Assembly (NCBI GenBank): GCA_964534095.1
Contig: CAZHPF010000002.1
Span: 1 to 29,722, forward strand
Length of the DNA: 29,722 bases
Source: CALMSM01 sp964534095
GTDB taxonomy: Bacteria > Patescibacteriota > Saccharimonadia > Saccharimonadales > CALMSM01
Direction: 5' to 3'
In this document: positions 14,307 to 20,607 of the stretch, in pieces
Numbering within the stretch: the first letter of the stretch is position 1
How the letters are laid out: each line of letters opens with the position of its first letter
Notes under the pieces: generated by a model
The model's database searches: none
Told to the model about the DNA's origin: nothing
What the model saw: only the letters and a program-made list of their open reading frames with translations
Program-made: the position numbers and the translations under genes

Positions 14307-14333
14307 CTTGCCTACCATTAGGGTATAGTAGTC
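14307..14333 (+). repeat. 27-bp repeat upstream of a promoter, copy 1
   Basis: This copy is 23 of 27 bases identical to 14711-14737, and all four differences are transitions. The core is CCTACCATTAGGGTA, containing CCTA/TAGG and TACC/GGTA symmetry. It ends 11 bp before the TTGACA of the 14380 gene. Confidence 0.75.
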
Positions 14334-14344
14334 CATTGTAGGTA

Positions 14345-14373
14345 TTGACAATTTATCTTTAAATTGGTATAAT
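14345..14373 (+). promoter_or_regulatory. consensus promoter of the 14380 gene
   Basis: TTGACA (14345-14350), a 17-bp spacer ending in TGG, and TATAAT (14368-14373) form a near-perfect promoter. The ATG at 14380 begins 6 nt after the -10, so the mRNA should be leaderless and strongly made. Confidence 0.85.
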
Positions 14374-14379
14374 TAACTT

Positions 14380-14679
14380 ATGAGTAATCTCGATACTCGC
14401 CCCGAAGCACCCGTCCTAAGCCCCGATCAAGAGGCTGAATTTGAGGCAGATATTGCTGCAGCGGGTGGTTATTGGAACATCTATGATGTAAACCAACCTG
14501 GGGTTACCAATGACGTAGAGCAGGCATTCTGGCAACAACTGCGTGATCACCACCTCAACCATGAGTTTGACAGTCCTGAGGCTAACGAAGCAGCTTGGGA
14601 TGCCTATAGGGCAGATGTGCATTTGTACTCACTTGCTGTTAATGTCGCACTCATGAGACATTTGCATCAACGGCAGTAA
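14380..14679 (+). CDS. hypothetical small acidic protein, 99 residues
   Basis: This is an acidic soluble protein of unknown function, probably mostly helical. LSPDQEAEFEADIAAAGGYW and VEQAFWQQLRDHHLNHEF are amphipathic segments, and the C-terminus ends with MRHLHQRQ. There is no membrane segment. Its very strong promoter suggests an abundant product. The gene is flanked on both sides by the 27-bp repeat, so either the two promoters share a regulator or the gene sits in a duplicated control region. Confidence 0.65.
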   Translation: MSNLDTRPEAPVLSPDQEAEFEADIAAAGGYWNIYDVNQPGVTNDVEQAFWQQLRDHHLNHEFDSPEANEAAWDAYRADVHLYSLAVNVALMRHLHQRQ

Positions 14680-14710
14680 AAGTAAAATGAACTTGAGGGA
14701 ATAGGATTCA

Positions 14711-14737
14711 CTTACCTACCATTAGGGTACAATAGCC
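14711..14737 (+). repeat. 27-bp repeat upstream of a promoter, copy 2
   Basis: This is the partner of 14307-14333. It ends 21 bp before the TTGTAA of the DUF2975-Xre operon, 10 bp (one helical turn) further than copy 1 is from its own -35. That spacing fits a shared protein-binding site. Confidence 0.75.
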
Positions 14738-14758
14738 TATAGTAACGATATTATTTTG

Positions 14759-14787
14759 TTGTAAAACGATAAATCATGTGCTAGACT
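14759..14787 (+). promoter_or_regulatory. promoter of the DUF2975-Xre operon
   Basis: TTGTAA (14759-14764), a 17-bp spacer ending in TGC, and TAGACT (14782-14787) form the promoter. The mRNA would have a leader of about 25 nt that includes the Shine-Dalgarno before 14818. Confidence 0.65.
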
Positions 14788-14817
14788 CTGTTTGTGATAA
14801 ACAGGAAAGGCCTATCT

Positions 14818-15306
14818 ATGAAACGAGGATCAACATTTTTCTTGAGGGCAGCTGTTTTTGCTATCGGAGCAGTAGTATTGGCGCTGTGCGTGTTTGCGCT
14901 TCCGGCGATGTGGAGGGCAGTGGGGAGCGATGTAGAGTACTCAAGTATAGCCCACGCGTTTTACGGAATTTTGACAGCAATGTATATAGCGGCAATACCG
15001 TTTTTCTACGCCCTATACCAGGCTTTGCGGCTGCTAAGCTATATTGATAAAAACAAAGCCTTTTCGTTATTGTCCGTAAAAGCGCTCAAGCGCATAACTT
15101 ATTGTGCGGTCACGGTCAGCCTGTTACTTGCGGCCAGTGTGCCGTTCTTTTATGTGTGGGCCGAACACGATGATGCGCCGGGTTTGATAATAATCAGTAT
15201 GGCTCTAGCAGGCGCGCCGCTGGTGATCGCGGTCTTTGCAGCAGTACTGCAGCGGCTGTTCCGGCAGGCAATTGATATAAAATCAGAAAACGACTTAACG
15301 GTCTAA
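14818..15306 (+). CDS. DUF2975 membrane protein
   Basis: This 162-residue protein has four membrane segments (near 9-30, 48-68, 97-118 and 126-150). Between the second and third is the short cytoplasmic sequence RLLSYIDKNKAFSLLSVKALKRI, the DUF2975 hallmark (a D-x-x-x-x-F-S...L motif). Such proteins are nearly always paired with a YozG-like Xre regulator, as here, and may sequester or signal to it at the membrane. AAAGG at 14806-14810 sets the start at 14818; an earlier in-frame start at 14794 lies too close to the transcription start. Confidence 0.85.
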   Translation: MKRGSTFFLRAAVFAIGAVVLALCVFALPAMWRAVGSDVEYSSIAHAFYGILTAMYIAAIPFFYALYQALRLLSYIDKNKAFSLLSVKALKRITYCAVTVSLLLAASVPFFYVWAEHDDAPGLIIISMALAGAPLVIAVFAAVLQRLFRQAIDIKSENDLTV

Positions 15307-15315
15307 GGCAATATC

Positions 15316-15516
15316 ATGGCAATAATAATCAATATTGACGTAATGCTCGCCAAACGCAAAATGAGCGTCACCGAACTGACAGAAAAAGTCGGTATCACCA
15401 TGGCTAACCTTTCTATATTAAAAAACGGCAAGGCCAAAGCGGTTCGTTTATCAACGCTAGAAGCGATATGCAAAGCGCTCGACTGCCAGCCCGGAGATAT
15501 CCTGGAATATAAATAA
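15316..15516 (+). CDS. Xre/Cro-type regulator, YozG-like
   Basis: This 66-residue protein is a single helix-turn-helix domain. MLAKRKMSVTELTEKVGITM holds helices one and two, NLSILKNGKAKAVRLSTLEA is the recognition helix and loop, and CKALDCQPGDILEYK is the typical ending of the YozG group. It lies 9 nt after the DUF2975 gene with an AAGG ribosome site and is surely co-transcribed. It probably controls its own operon and possibly the 14380 gene, since both promoters carry the same upstream repeat. Confidence 0.92.
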   Translation: MAIIINIDVMLAKRKMSVTELTEKVGITMANLSILKNGKAKAVRLSTLEAICKALDCQPGDILEYK

Positions 15517-15585
15517 TCGCAGTACATAGACTCGCAGGTATTTAAGCCGACTGGATTAAGCAATCAATACGCTACAATATAGCGC

Positions 15586-16431
15586 ATGGGTTTTTTCTAT
15601 TTGTTTACTTCGATCCTGGCCGAGAGTGCCGGTAAAACAATCGATAAACTGAACTTCCGAAGAAATCGTATTGGGGCTCGCCAGATGATGTTTTTGGCGT
15701 TTCTCACCATGTCGATTTCTATAGGGTTGTTCCTGCTGCTCACTAACCAATCGCTGCCGCATATCTCACCCAAAGTAGGTGTTCTGCTTCTGCTGGTTGC
15801 TCTTTTCTCTTTCGGCGGTAATGTCTTTGACGAACTTAGTCTGAAGGCCGATGACCTTTCGCTGCGGGAGCCGTTAGTTGACTTTGAGCCAATTCTGGCA
15901 GGTCTTATTGGGTATGTCATTTTCCCGGAGGAACGAAACGTAGCCTTTCTGGTGGCCTTTATCCTGGGAGCTTTCATTGTGCGCTGGGGTATTCATCGCC
16001 GCAAGCTTAGGAAAAGCCAGAAAAAGGGCATGTTCTATCTGTTAGTTGGCGTAATTTTGTATGGTATTCTGCCAAGCTTGTACCAAGAGACGTTGCACTA
16101 TATTTCTCCGTCCTACCTTGCTTTTTTTCGGGTCACCTCAATCTTAGTGCTAACTACCCTCTTCTTCCCAGTTAAGAAAATGAGAGGCTTTACACCCAAA
16201 CGAGTCGGCTATGGAGCAGCTGCCGGTATTATGTATGCTGTCGGGGCGATTGTCAGCCTGTACGCTATACAAGTTTACGGCGTCGTGCTGACGATGCTCT
16301 TTTTGATGCTTGGCCCGGCTCTGCGTTATCTGGCAGGGCAGTTTATCCTCAGAGAAAAAGTCCGAAGAGGCGAAGTACTATCCAGCCTCATGCTCACGCT
16401 TGTCGTAGCAATAGCCGCCTTTGTAAAATAA
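15586..16431 (+). CDS. EamA-like (DMT) transporter
   Basis: This 281-residue integral membrane protein has nine to ten membrane segments in two halves separated by a basic loop (RRKLRKSQKKG near 141-151). Features resembling EamA are the paired helices in GLIGYVIFPEERNVAFLVAF and the final half LYAIQVYGVVLTMLFLMLGP with FILREKVRRGEVL. The cargo is unknown. The -10 TACAAT (15573-15578) is 7 nt from the ATG and lies inside the inverted repeat CGCTA-CAATA-TAGCG (15570-15584), a possible operator. It is a single-gene unit. Confidence 0.8.
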   Translation: MGFFYLFTSILAESAGKTIDKLNFRRNRIGARQMMFLAFLTMSISIGLFLLLTNQSLPHISPKVGVLLLLVALFSFGGNVFDELSLKADDLSLREPLVDFEPILAGLIGYVIFPEERNVAFLVAFILGAFIVRWGIHRRKLRKSQKKGMFYLLVGVILYGILPSLYQETLHYISPSYLAFFRVTSILVLTTLFFPVKKMRGFTPKRVGYGAAAGIMYAVGAIVSLYAIQVYGVVLTMLFLMLGPALRYLAGQFILREKVRRGEVLSSLMLTLVVAIAAFVK

Positions 16432-16480
16432 AAAGTCAAGTGCCGCTCTCGTATTTTTAGTTGATATAAAATGCCTGAGG

Positions 16481-16486
16481 TATAAT
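16481..16486 (+). promoter_or_regulatory. -10 box of the Pr6Pr gene
   Basis: A perfect TATAAT lies 6 nt before the ATG at 16493. A TTGATA at 16461-16466 is only 14 bp away, so the -35 is unclear. The mRNA is predicted to be leaderless. Confidence 0.55.
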
Positions 16487-16492
16487 CTGCTT

Positions 16493-17113
16493 ATGGTAAA
16501 TAACAAAAAGCTGCTGATTGGGTACAAGATGTTCTTCGGTCTGCTGGGCGGGGGCGCCCTAGTAACTGAAGTCGTAGTGCTTATTGAGCGCGGCCGTTTT
16601 AACCCGATTAATTTCTTTAGTTACTTCACGGTTGAAGCAAACATAATTGTGGCGGTTGTGTTGGTGTTGAGTGCGCTGGCTACTGCTGGAGGCAAGGGTG
16701 CGAAATTAACCGCAGTACGAAGCGCGGCAGCAGTCTATATCCTTATTGTCGGGCTTGGGTTTTCGCTGCTGCTGGCAGGGTTAGAGAATACCGAGTTCAC
16801 AGCACTACCATGGAACAACATCGTACTGCACTACATAATGCCGCTTGCTATGCTCGTCGACTTAATAATTGATCGACCCAAGCGCAAACTCGCATTCGGT
16901 CGTTGCCTCAGATGGTTGCTGTTCCCAGTCGTCTATGTTGCCTACGCACTTACCCGTGGTGCACTAACCGGCTGGTACCCATATCCGTTTCTCGACCCTA
17001 ACACAAAAGGGTACGGTGCAGTGGCGTTTATAGTTTCATCCTTGCTCGTGCTGGCTTTGGGTCTGACGTGGAGCGTGAGTACGCTTGTTGGTAAAAAGCA
17101 GCGTACACAATAG
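16493..17113 (+). CDS. Pr6Pr-family membrane protein
   Basis: This 206-residue protein has six membrane segments, the Pr6Pr/FAR-17a-like layout. FFSYFTVEANIIVAVVL (near 41-57) is the strongly conserved segment, HYIMPLAMLVDLIID carries the in-membrane His and Asp, and the loop ALTRGALTGWYPYPFLDP precedes the last helix. Relatives are found in Actinobacteria and Saccharibacteria; eukaryotic cousins (AIG1/ADTRP) hydrolyse lipid esters using a Thr and a His. Thr46 in SYFTVEAN and the conserved His are placed accordingly, but activity in bacteria is untested as far as I know. Confidence 0.85.
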   Translation: MVNNKKLLIGYKMFFGLLGGGALVTEVVVLIERGRFNPINFFSYFTVEANIIVAVVLVLSALATAGGKGAKLTAVRSAAAVYILIVGLGFSLLLAGLENTEFTALPWNNIVLHYIMPLAMLVDLIIDRPKRKLAFGRCLRWLLFPVVYVAYALTRGALTGWYPYPFLDPNTKGYGAVAFIVSSLLVLALGLTWSVSTLVGKKQRTQ

Positions 17114-17243
17114 GCCTCACTATCTGTTGATAGGTGAACGCTTATCCCAGATCAACCAGTCCCCACCACAAATGCTCAGCATTACGGCGTATCCCACGTA
17201 TGTGCCCGGCCAATCTCTATGCTCGCATCACTATTATAAAATT

Positions 17244-17252
17244 TGCTACTAT
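17244..17252 (+). promoter_or_regulatory. extended -10 promoter of the SGNH hydrolase
   Basis: TGC precedes TACTAT (17247-17252), with 6 nt to the ATG at 17259. It fixes the true start and predicts a leaderless mRNA. Confidence 0.6.
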
Positions 17253-17258
17253 GTACCT

Positions 17259-17891
17259 ATGCGGGTACTTATATTTGGGGATAGCATTACACAAGGGTTT
17301 TGGGATAGCGAAGGTGGCTGGGTTAGCCGGATACGAAAGGTCTACGATGCCCAAAAAGTAGACGGCAGCGACGATAATCCGCCGTCTATCTTTAACCTCG
17401 GCGTATCCGCGGACAGTAGCGACGACGTATTAGCTCGATTGGAAAATGAAACCAAAGCGCGAGCAAGCGAAAAGCTAGCACTTGTGTTTGCTATCGGGGT
17501 CAACGATTCTCGGACTGAAGCTGATATCAACTTTTCTACTCCAGAACAGTATGCACAAAACCTCACGGCCATCATAGCAACGGCGCGTCAGTTTTCTGAC
17601 AAAATATTATTCGTGGGTTTGACGCCTTGCGTGGATACTCGTACGAATCCTGTGTCGTGGGGCGAGAGTGGGTACACCAATACTCGAATAGATGAATTTG
17701 ACAGAATACTCCGTGAAGTATGCGAACAGAACCAGGTAGAATACGTGGAAATACTCCAGTCTTTTCAGAAGGTACAGAAGCAAGGCGAGTTGTTGCCGGA
17801 CGGGGTTCATCCTAACGATCAAGGCCATCAGCTCATAGCAGGCCTGGTACTACCAGTGCTACAAAAGCTACTCATTAAACCTCAGAGTTAA
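17259..17891 (+). CDS. SGNH/GDSL-type esterase
   Basis: This 210-residue hydrolase shows the SGNH blocks: GDSITQG with S9 (block I), LGVSADSS (block II), FAIGVNDSR (block III with the Asn) and D181-x-x-H184 in DGVHPNDQGH (block V). These make an ester hydrolase with a Ser-His-Asp triad, acting perhaps on lipids or acylated sugars. It has no signal peptide, so it is probably cytoplasmic. The open frame extends to 17085, inside the preceding gene, but the extra sequence is unrelated to the fold and lies before the promoter. The start at 17259 is therefore firm. Its stop codon lies inside the inverted repeat that controls the next gene. Confidence 0.92.
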   Translation: MRVLIFGDSITQGFWDSEGGWVSRIRKVYDAQKVDGSDDNPPSIFNLGVSADSSDDVLARLENETKARASEKLALVFAIGVNDSRTEADINFSTPEQYAQNLTAIIATARQFSDKILFVGLTPCVDTRTNPVSWGESGYTNTRIDEFDRILREVCEQNQVEYVEILQSFQKVQKQGELLPDGVHPNDQGHQLIAGLVLPVLQKLLIKPQS

Positions 17892-17920
17892 CTCAGAGTT
17901 AAAGCTGAGTTAACTCTGAG
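17881..17920. repeat. perfect 16-bp inverted repeat, likely operator
   Basis: CTCAGAGTTAACTCAG (17881-17896) and its exact reverse complement (17905-17920) flank an 8-bp centre. Each arm contains the smaller palindrome GAGTTAACTC. The right arm covers the -35 region of the promoter at 17925-17933, and no T tract follows. That fits a two-site operator better than a terminator. Confidence 0.9.
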
Positions 17921-17924
17921 ATCA

Positions 17925-17933
17925 TGATATACT
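17925..17933 (+). promoter_or_regulatory. extended -10 promoter of the AbrB-like gene
   Basis: TGA precedes TATACT (17928-17933). Transcription would begin near 17940, giving a leader of about 26 nt that contains AAGGAGA (17954-17960). Confidence 0.6.
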
Positions 17934-17965
17934 GCTTATGGTAATACGTAAGCAAGGAGAGCCAT

Positions 17966-18142
17966 ATGGGCACTACAAAAGCAGGTCAACAACACGTTCG
18001 TTCAATAAGCAAAAACTCAACCGGCACATACCAGGTAACGCTGCCAATAGGGCTGGTTCGTGAGCTAAAGTGGCAGCAGGGCCAAAAGGTCACCGTTGTT
18101 AAACGAGGTAAATCCCTTGTTATTACTGACTGGCAAGAGTAA
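17966..18142 (+). CDS. AbrB/MazE-type SpoVT-like DNA-binding protein
   Basis: This short gene encodes 58 residues. The swapped-hairpin AbrB pattern is clear: SISKNSTGTYQVTLPIGLVR (14-32), where the family normally has a K-x-Q-x-T-L-P core, followed by LKWQQGQKVTVVKRGKSLVI (34-53). A strong AAGGAGA lies 5 nt before the ATG. Such proteins dimerise to bind palindromic DNA, either as antitoxins or as stand-alone regulators. No toxin gene follows, since guaA is next with its own promoter, so a transition-state or autoregulatory role is more likely. The perfect inverted repeat over its -35 region is the obvious target. Confidence 0.85.
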   Translation: MGTTKAGQQHVRSISKNSTGTYQVTLPIGLVRELKWQQGQKVTVVKRGKSLVITDWQE

Positions 18143-18171
18143 GTCAGGACATTTCTACAACACGTTTTTTC

Positions 18172-18200
18172 TTTACGGGCAAGACCTCTAACTTTATACT
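18172..18200 (+). promoter_or_regulatory. promoter of guaA
   Basis: TTTACG (18172-18177) and TATACT (18195-18200) are 17 bp apart, and the ATG at 18207 follows the -10 by 6 nt. No guanine or purine riboswitch is present in the 64 bp upstream. Confidence 0.65.
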
Positions 18201-18206
18201 GAGCTA

Positions 18207-20180
18207 ATGACAGCAACTATGGAGCGTTCTGGCGAGCTTGCAGTAGCACCTGTTGAAATTGGCCGTCCGCCACATAGTCGAATTGCCGTACTGGATGCGG
18301 GCTCACAATTGACCCAAACGATAGCGCGTCGCCATCGGGCTTTGGGCGTGGAATCAATCGTCTTGCCATATGACACGCCACTGGAATATTTAGTCGAAAA
18401 CTTTGACGCCATCCATGCCACGGGTGGCCCAGCGGATGTCACTCAGCCCGAGTCCCCTAAAGCCGATCCACGTATATTTACTGACGAAAACCCTCTGCCG
18501 TCGCTTTTCACCTGCTACGCCTTTCAGGAATTTAACTATGTCCGCGGAGGCACGGTAGATAGCTATGAGCGTCGCGAAGACGATGTGATGACGGTGCATG
18601 TTGTTGACCCGGACTGTCCGGTGCTGGGTAGTATGGGTGAAAAGCAAGAGGTTCAGATGGCGCATGGTCAATCTGTTACCAAAGACGGTTTGGCGCCAGG
18701 GCTGCAGGCAACCTCTATGACAGCCGTTGACGGCAGTGGGTATGTAGCATCCTTTATAGATGAAGCAGGCACTAAGTTTGCCAGCCAGTTCCACCCAGAG
18801 GTTACCCACACCGAAAACGGCCTGGCTATGCTTGAGCAGTTTGATCGGGTGGTGGCCGGCATGGCGTGTGACTATGTGGCAGACGAAAAAATCCGTGTCA
18901 TTGGTGAGCGTGTTCGGGAGCAGACGCCTGGTGACGCCAAAGTAGTGCTAGGGTACAGTGGCGGAGTAGATTCTTTAATAAGCGGCAGGGTTATTGCGAA
19001 TGAAATTGGTTCCCGGTTGACAGCAGTGCATGTTAACACCGGCTTTAACCGTAAAAAAGAAAGCGAAGAAGCTGTCGAAGCCGCTCGAGATCAAGGCTTC
19101 GAAGTCCATTACATCGACGCTTCACAGCAATTCCAACATGCCCGGTCATATCTCCACCCGGTTACCGGCCGACGAATGCGAGCCAGGCAGCCACTGATGA
19201 ATCAGTATAACCACAGAATCGAGCGGGCAATCTTTAGCTACACGTACGGCCGTGTGTTTGAACAGGCTCTACACGACCTTGGCGTTGACCCGACTAATAG
19301 TGTGTTCGCACAGGGCACACTGTATCCTGACCTTATTGAAAGCGGTCGCACAAGCAAAAAGTCCTCAATTATTAAACTGCATCACAACGCTGGAGGAACT
19401 CAGTTGGCCTGGAAGCAAGCTGGCAGGCTACTAGAGCCGATAGCAGACCTGTTCAAAGACGAAGTTCGTGAAGTTGGCGAAGAACTAGGTATACCTGATC
19501 GATTCGTGTGGCGGCAGCCATTCCCGGGTCCGGGGCTGATGGTTCGCATCATTAATGGTAAGCGGCCGCCAGCTATACAAGATCTTGCTGGCGTTGAAGC
19601 AAAATTACATGTATTTGGTGATGACTCTACTGCTGTGCACTTGTTGCCAGCAAAAGCCGTAGGGCTGCAGGGTGACGAAGGAACGTACAAACACATGGCG
19701 GTCATTACGTCTGATGGTGACGTTACGCCTGAACACTATGACTTGGCCGCTGAAATACCCAAGCTAGTACATGAAGTTGGGCGGGTGGTGTTTATGTTTG
19801 GCGAGCGACTTGACCCGGACAGGAGCATTTATGAACAATTCGTCCCCACTAACCTTCATCTGGACGGCGGGGTACGGTTGCTACAAGAAGCCGACGCCCG
19901 CGTTACTGAAGCCAGCCGGCCATTTGGGCTAGCTCGTAAAATTACCCAGCAGCCCGTTTTTCTCACCGGAGCTAATCCTTATGGAAACGGACAGCTCGTA
20001 ATCTTAAGGCCGGTACAAACTGATGACTTTATGACCGTTTCGGCCACACGTGTCGGTTCTGACACATATCCACGCGAGGGCGCCCAAGCACAGATTGATG
20101 CTGCGCTTGATACCCCCGGTATCGGAAGCGTTGCCGTAGAGCTTACCGGCAAACCGCCCGGCACTACCGAGGCAAAATAA
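18207..20180 (+). CDS. guaA: GMP synthase (glutamine-hydrolysing), long eukaryote-like form
   Basis: This 657-residue enzyme makes GMP from XMP, ATP and glutamine. The N-terminal class I amidotransferase domain has nucleophile C103 in LFTCYAFQ and H196-x-E198 in SQFHPEV. The ATP-pyrophosphatase domain has the P-loop GYSGGVDS near 249-256 and AVHVNTGFNRKKE. The usual bacterial enzyme is about 510-525 residues. The extra length is in the C-terminal dimerisation region, which continues through AVGLQGDEGTYKHMAVIT, ARKITQQPVFLT and LRPVQTDDFM to the ending ELTGKPPGTTEAK. From memory these match the long human-type enzyme (ISQMPVILT, TSDFMTG, LTSKPPGTTEWE). All catalytic residues are present, so it should be active. 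It is transcribed alone from a start-proximal promoter. Confidence 0.96.
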   Translation: MTATMERSGELAVAPVEIGRPPHSRIAVLDAGSQLTQTIARRHRALGVESIVLPYDTPLEYLVENFDAIHATGGPADVTQPESPKADPRIFTDENPLPSLFTCYAFQEFNYVRGGTVDSYERREDDVMTVHVVDPDCPVLGSMGEKQEVQMAHGQSVTKDGLAPGLQATSMTAVDGSGYVASFIDEAGTKFASQFHPEVTHTENGLAMLEQFDRVVAGMACDYVADEKIRVIGERVREQTPGDAKVVLGYSGGVDSLISGRVIANEIGSRLTAVHVNTGFNRKKESEEAVEAARDQGFEVHYIDASQQFQHARSYLHPVTGRRMRARQPLMNQYNHRIERAIFSYTYGRVFEQALHDLGVDPTNSVFAQGTLYPDLIESGRTSKKSSIIKLHHNAGGTQLAWKQAGRLLEPIADLFKDEVREVGEELGIPDRFVWRQPFPGPGLMVRIINGKRPPAIQDLAGVEAKLHVFGDDSTAVHLLPAKAVGLQGDEGTYKHMAVITSDGDVTPEHYDLAAEIPKLVHEVGRVVFMFGERLDPDRSIYEQFVPTNLHLDGGVRLLQEADARVTEASRPFGLARKITQQPVFLTGANPYGNGQLVILRPVQTDDFMTVSATRVGSDTYPREGAQAQIDAALDTPGIGSVAVELTGKPPGTTEAK

Positions 20181-20221
20181 TCTTTTAGTACGTACAGTGA
20201 AGACCCGTAAGTTTCGTTTGG

Positions 20222-20227
20222 TATAAT
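20222..20227 (+). promoter_or_regulatory. extended -10 promoter of the 20236-20608 pair
   Basis: TGG precedes TATAAT (20222-20227), and the ATG follows after 8 nt at 20236. A near-leaderless mRNA is predicted. Confidence 0.6.
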
Positions 20228-20235
20228 ACATTCAT

Positions 20236-20586
20236 ATGGGGGAACCAGAAAGAACTACTCCGCGACTAAGCGACCAGGAACTAGTAGATGCCTACTTAGT
20301 AGGGGGAGTGGAAGGGTGCGAGGTAATGCTCCGCTTATTAGAAAAAATCGGACTCGGCGAACGTGCCGCAGAGCGGCTCGTTAGGCAGGACGGCAGTCCT
20401 TTGACGAGTCCCGAAGGAGAAGAGTTAGCCGTGGCAGACTACTTAAAAGTCGCTGGTCAGCACCCTGGAGCAGTGCCTGCCATTTTGAGAGTAGTGGCTA
20501 TGGGGGAAAACGACCCCATGTTCCCGGCAGTGCAAGGAGCGGTTGCATCAATGGTAAACGGCTATTTACTGCCGACTGAAACGTAA
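20236..20586 (+). CDS. hypothetical protein, 116 residues
   Basis: This is an acidic soluble protein of unknown function, probably all-helical. LSDQELVDAYLVGGVEGCEV near 11-30 and MLRLLEKIGLGERAAERLV near 31-49 look like helices, as does the stretch AVPAILRVVAMGENDPMF. It has no membrane segment or known motif. It lies 21 bp upstream of a much longer hypothetical gene on the same strand and likely forms an operon with it. Both start with a short polar N-terminus and seem lineage-specific. Confidence 0.65.
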   Translation: MGEPERTTPRLSDQELVDAYLVGGVEGCEVMLRLLEKIGLGERAAERLVRQDGSPLTSPEGEELAVADYLKVAGQHPGAVPAILRVVAMGENDPMFPAVQGAVASMVNGYLLPTET

Positions 20587-20607
20587 AATAATAGGTGGGA
20601 AGATTGT

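Noticed and set aside
17881..17920. Intrinsic terminator of the SGNH hydrolase
   Set aside because: The hairpin is strong but no T tract follows on either side, and it overlaps the next promoter; an operator fits better.
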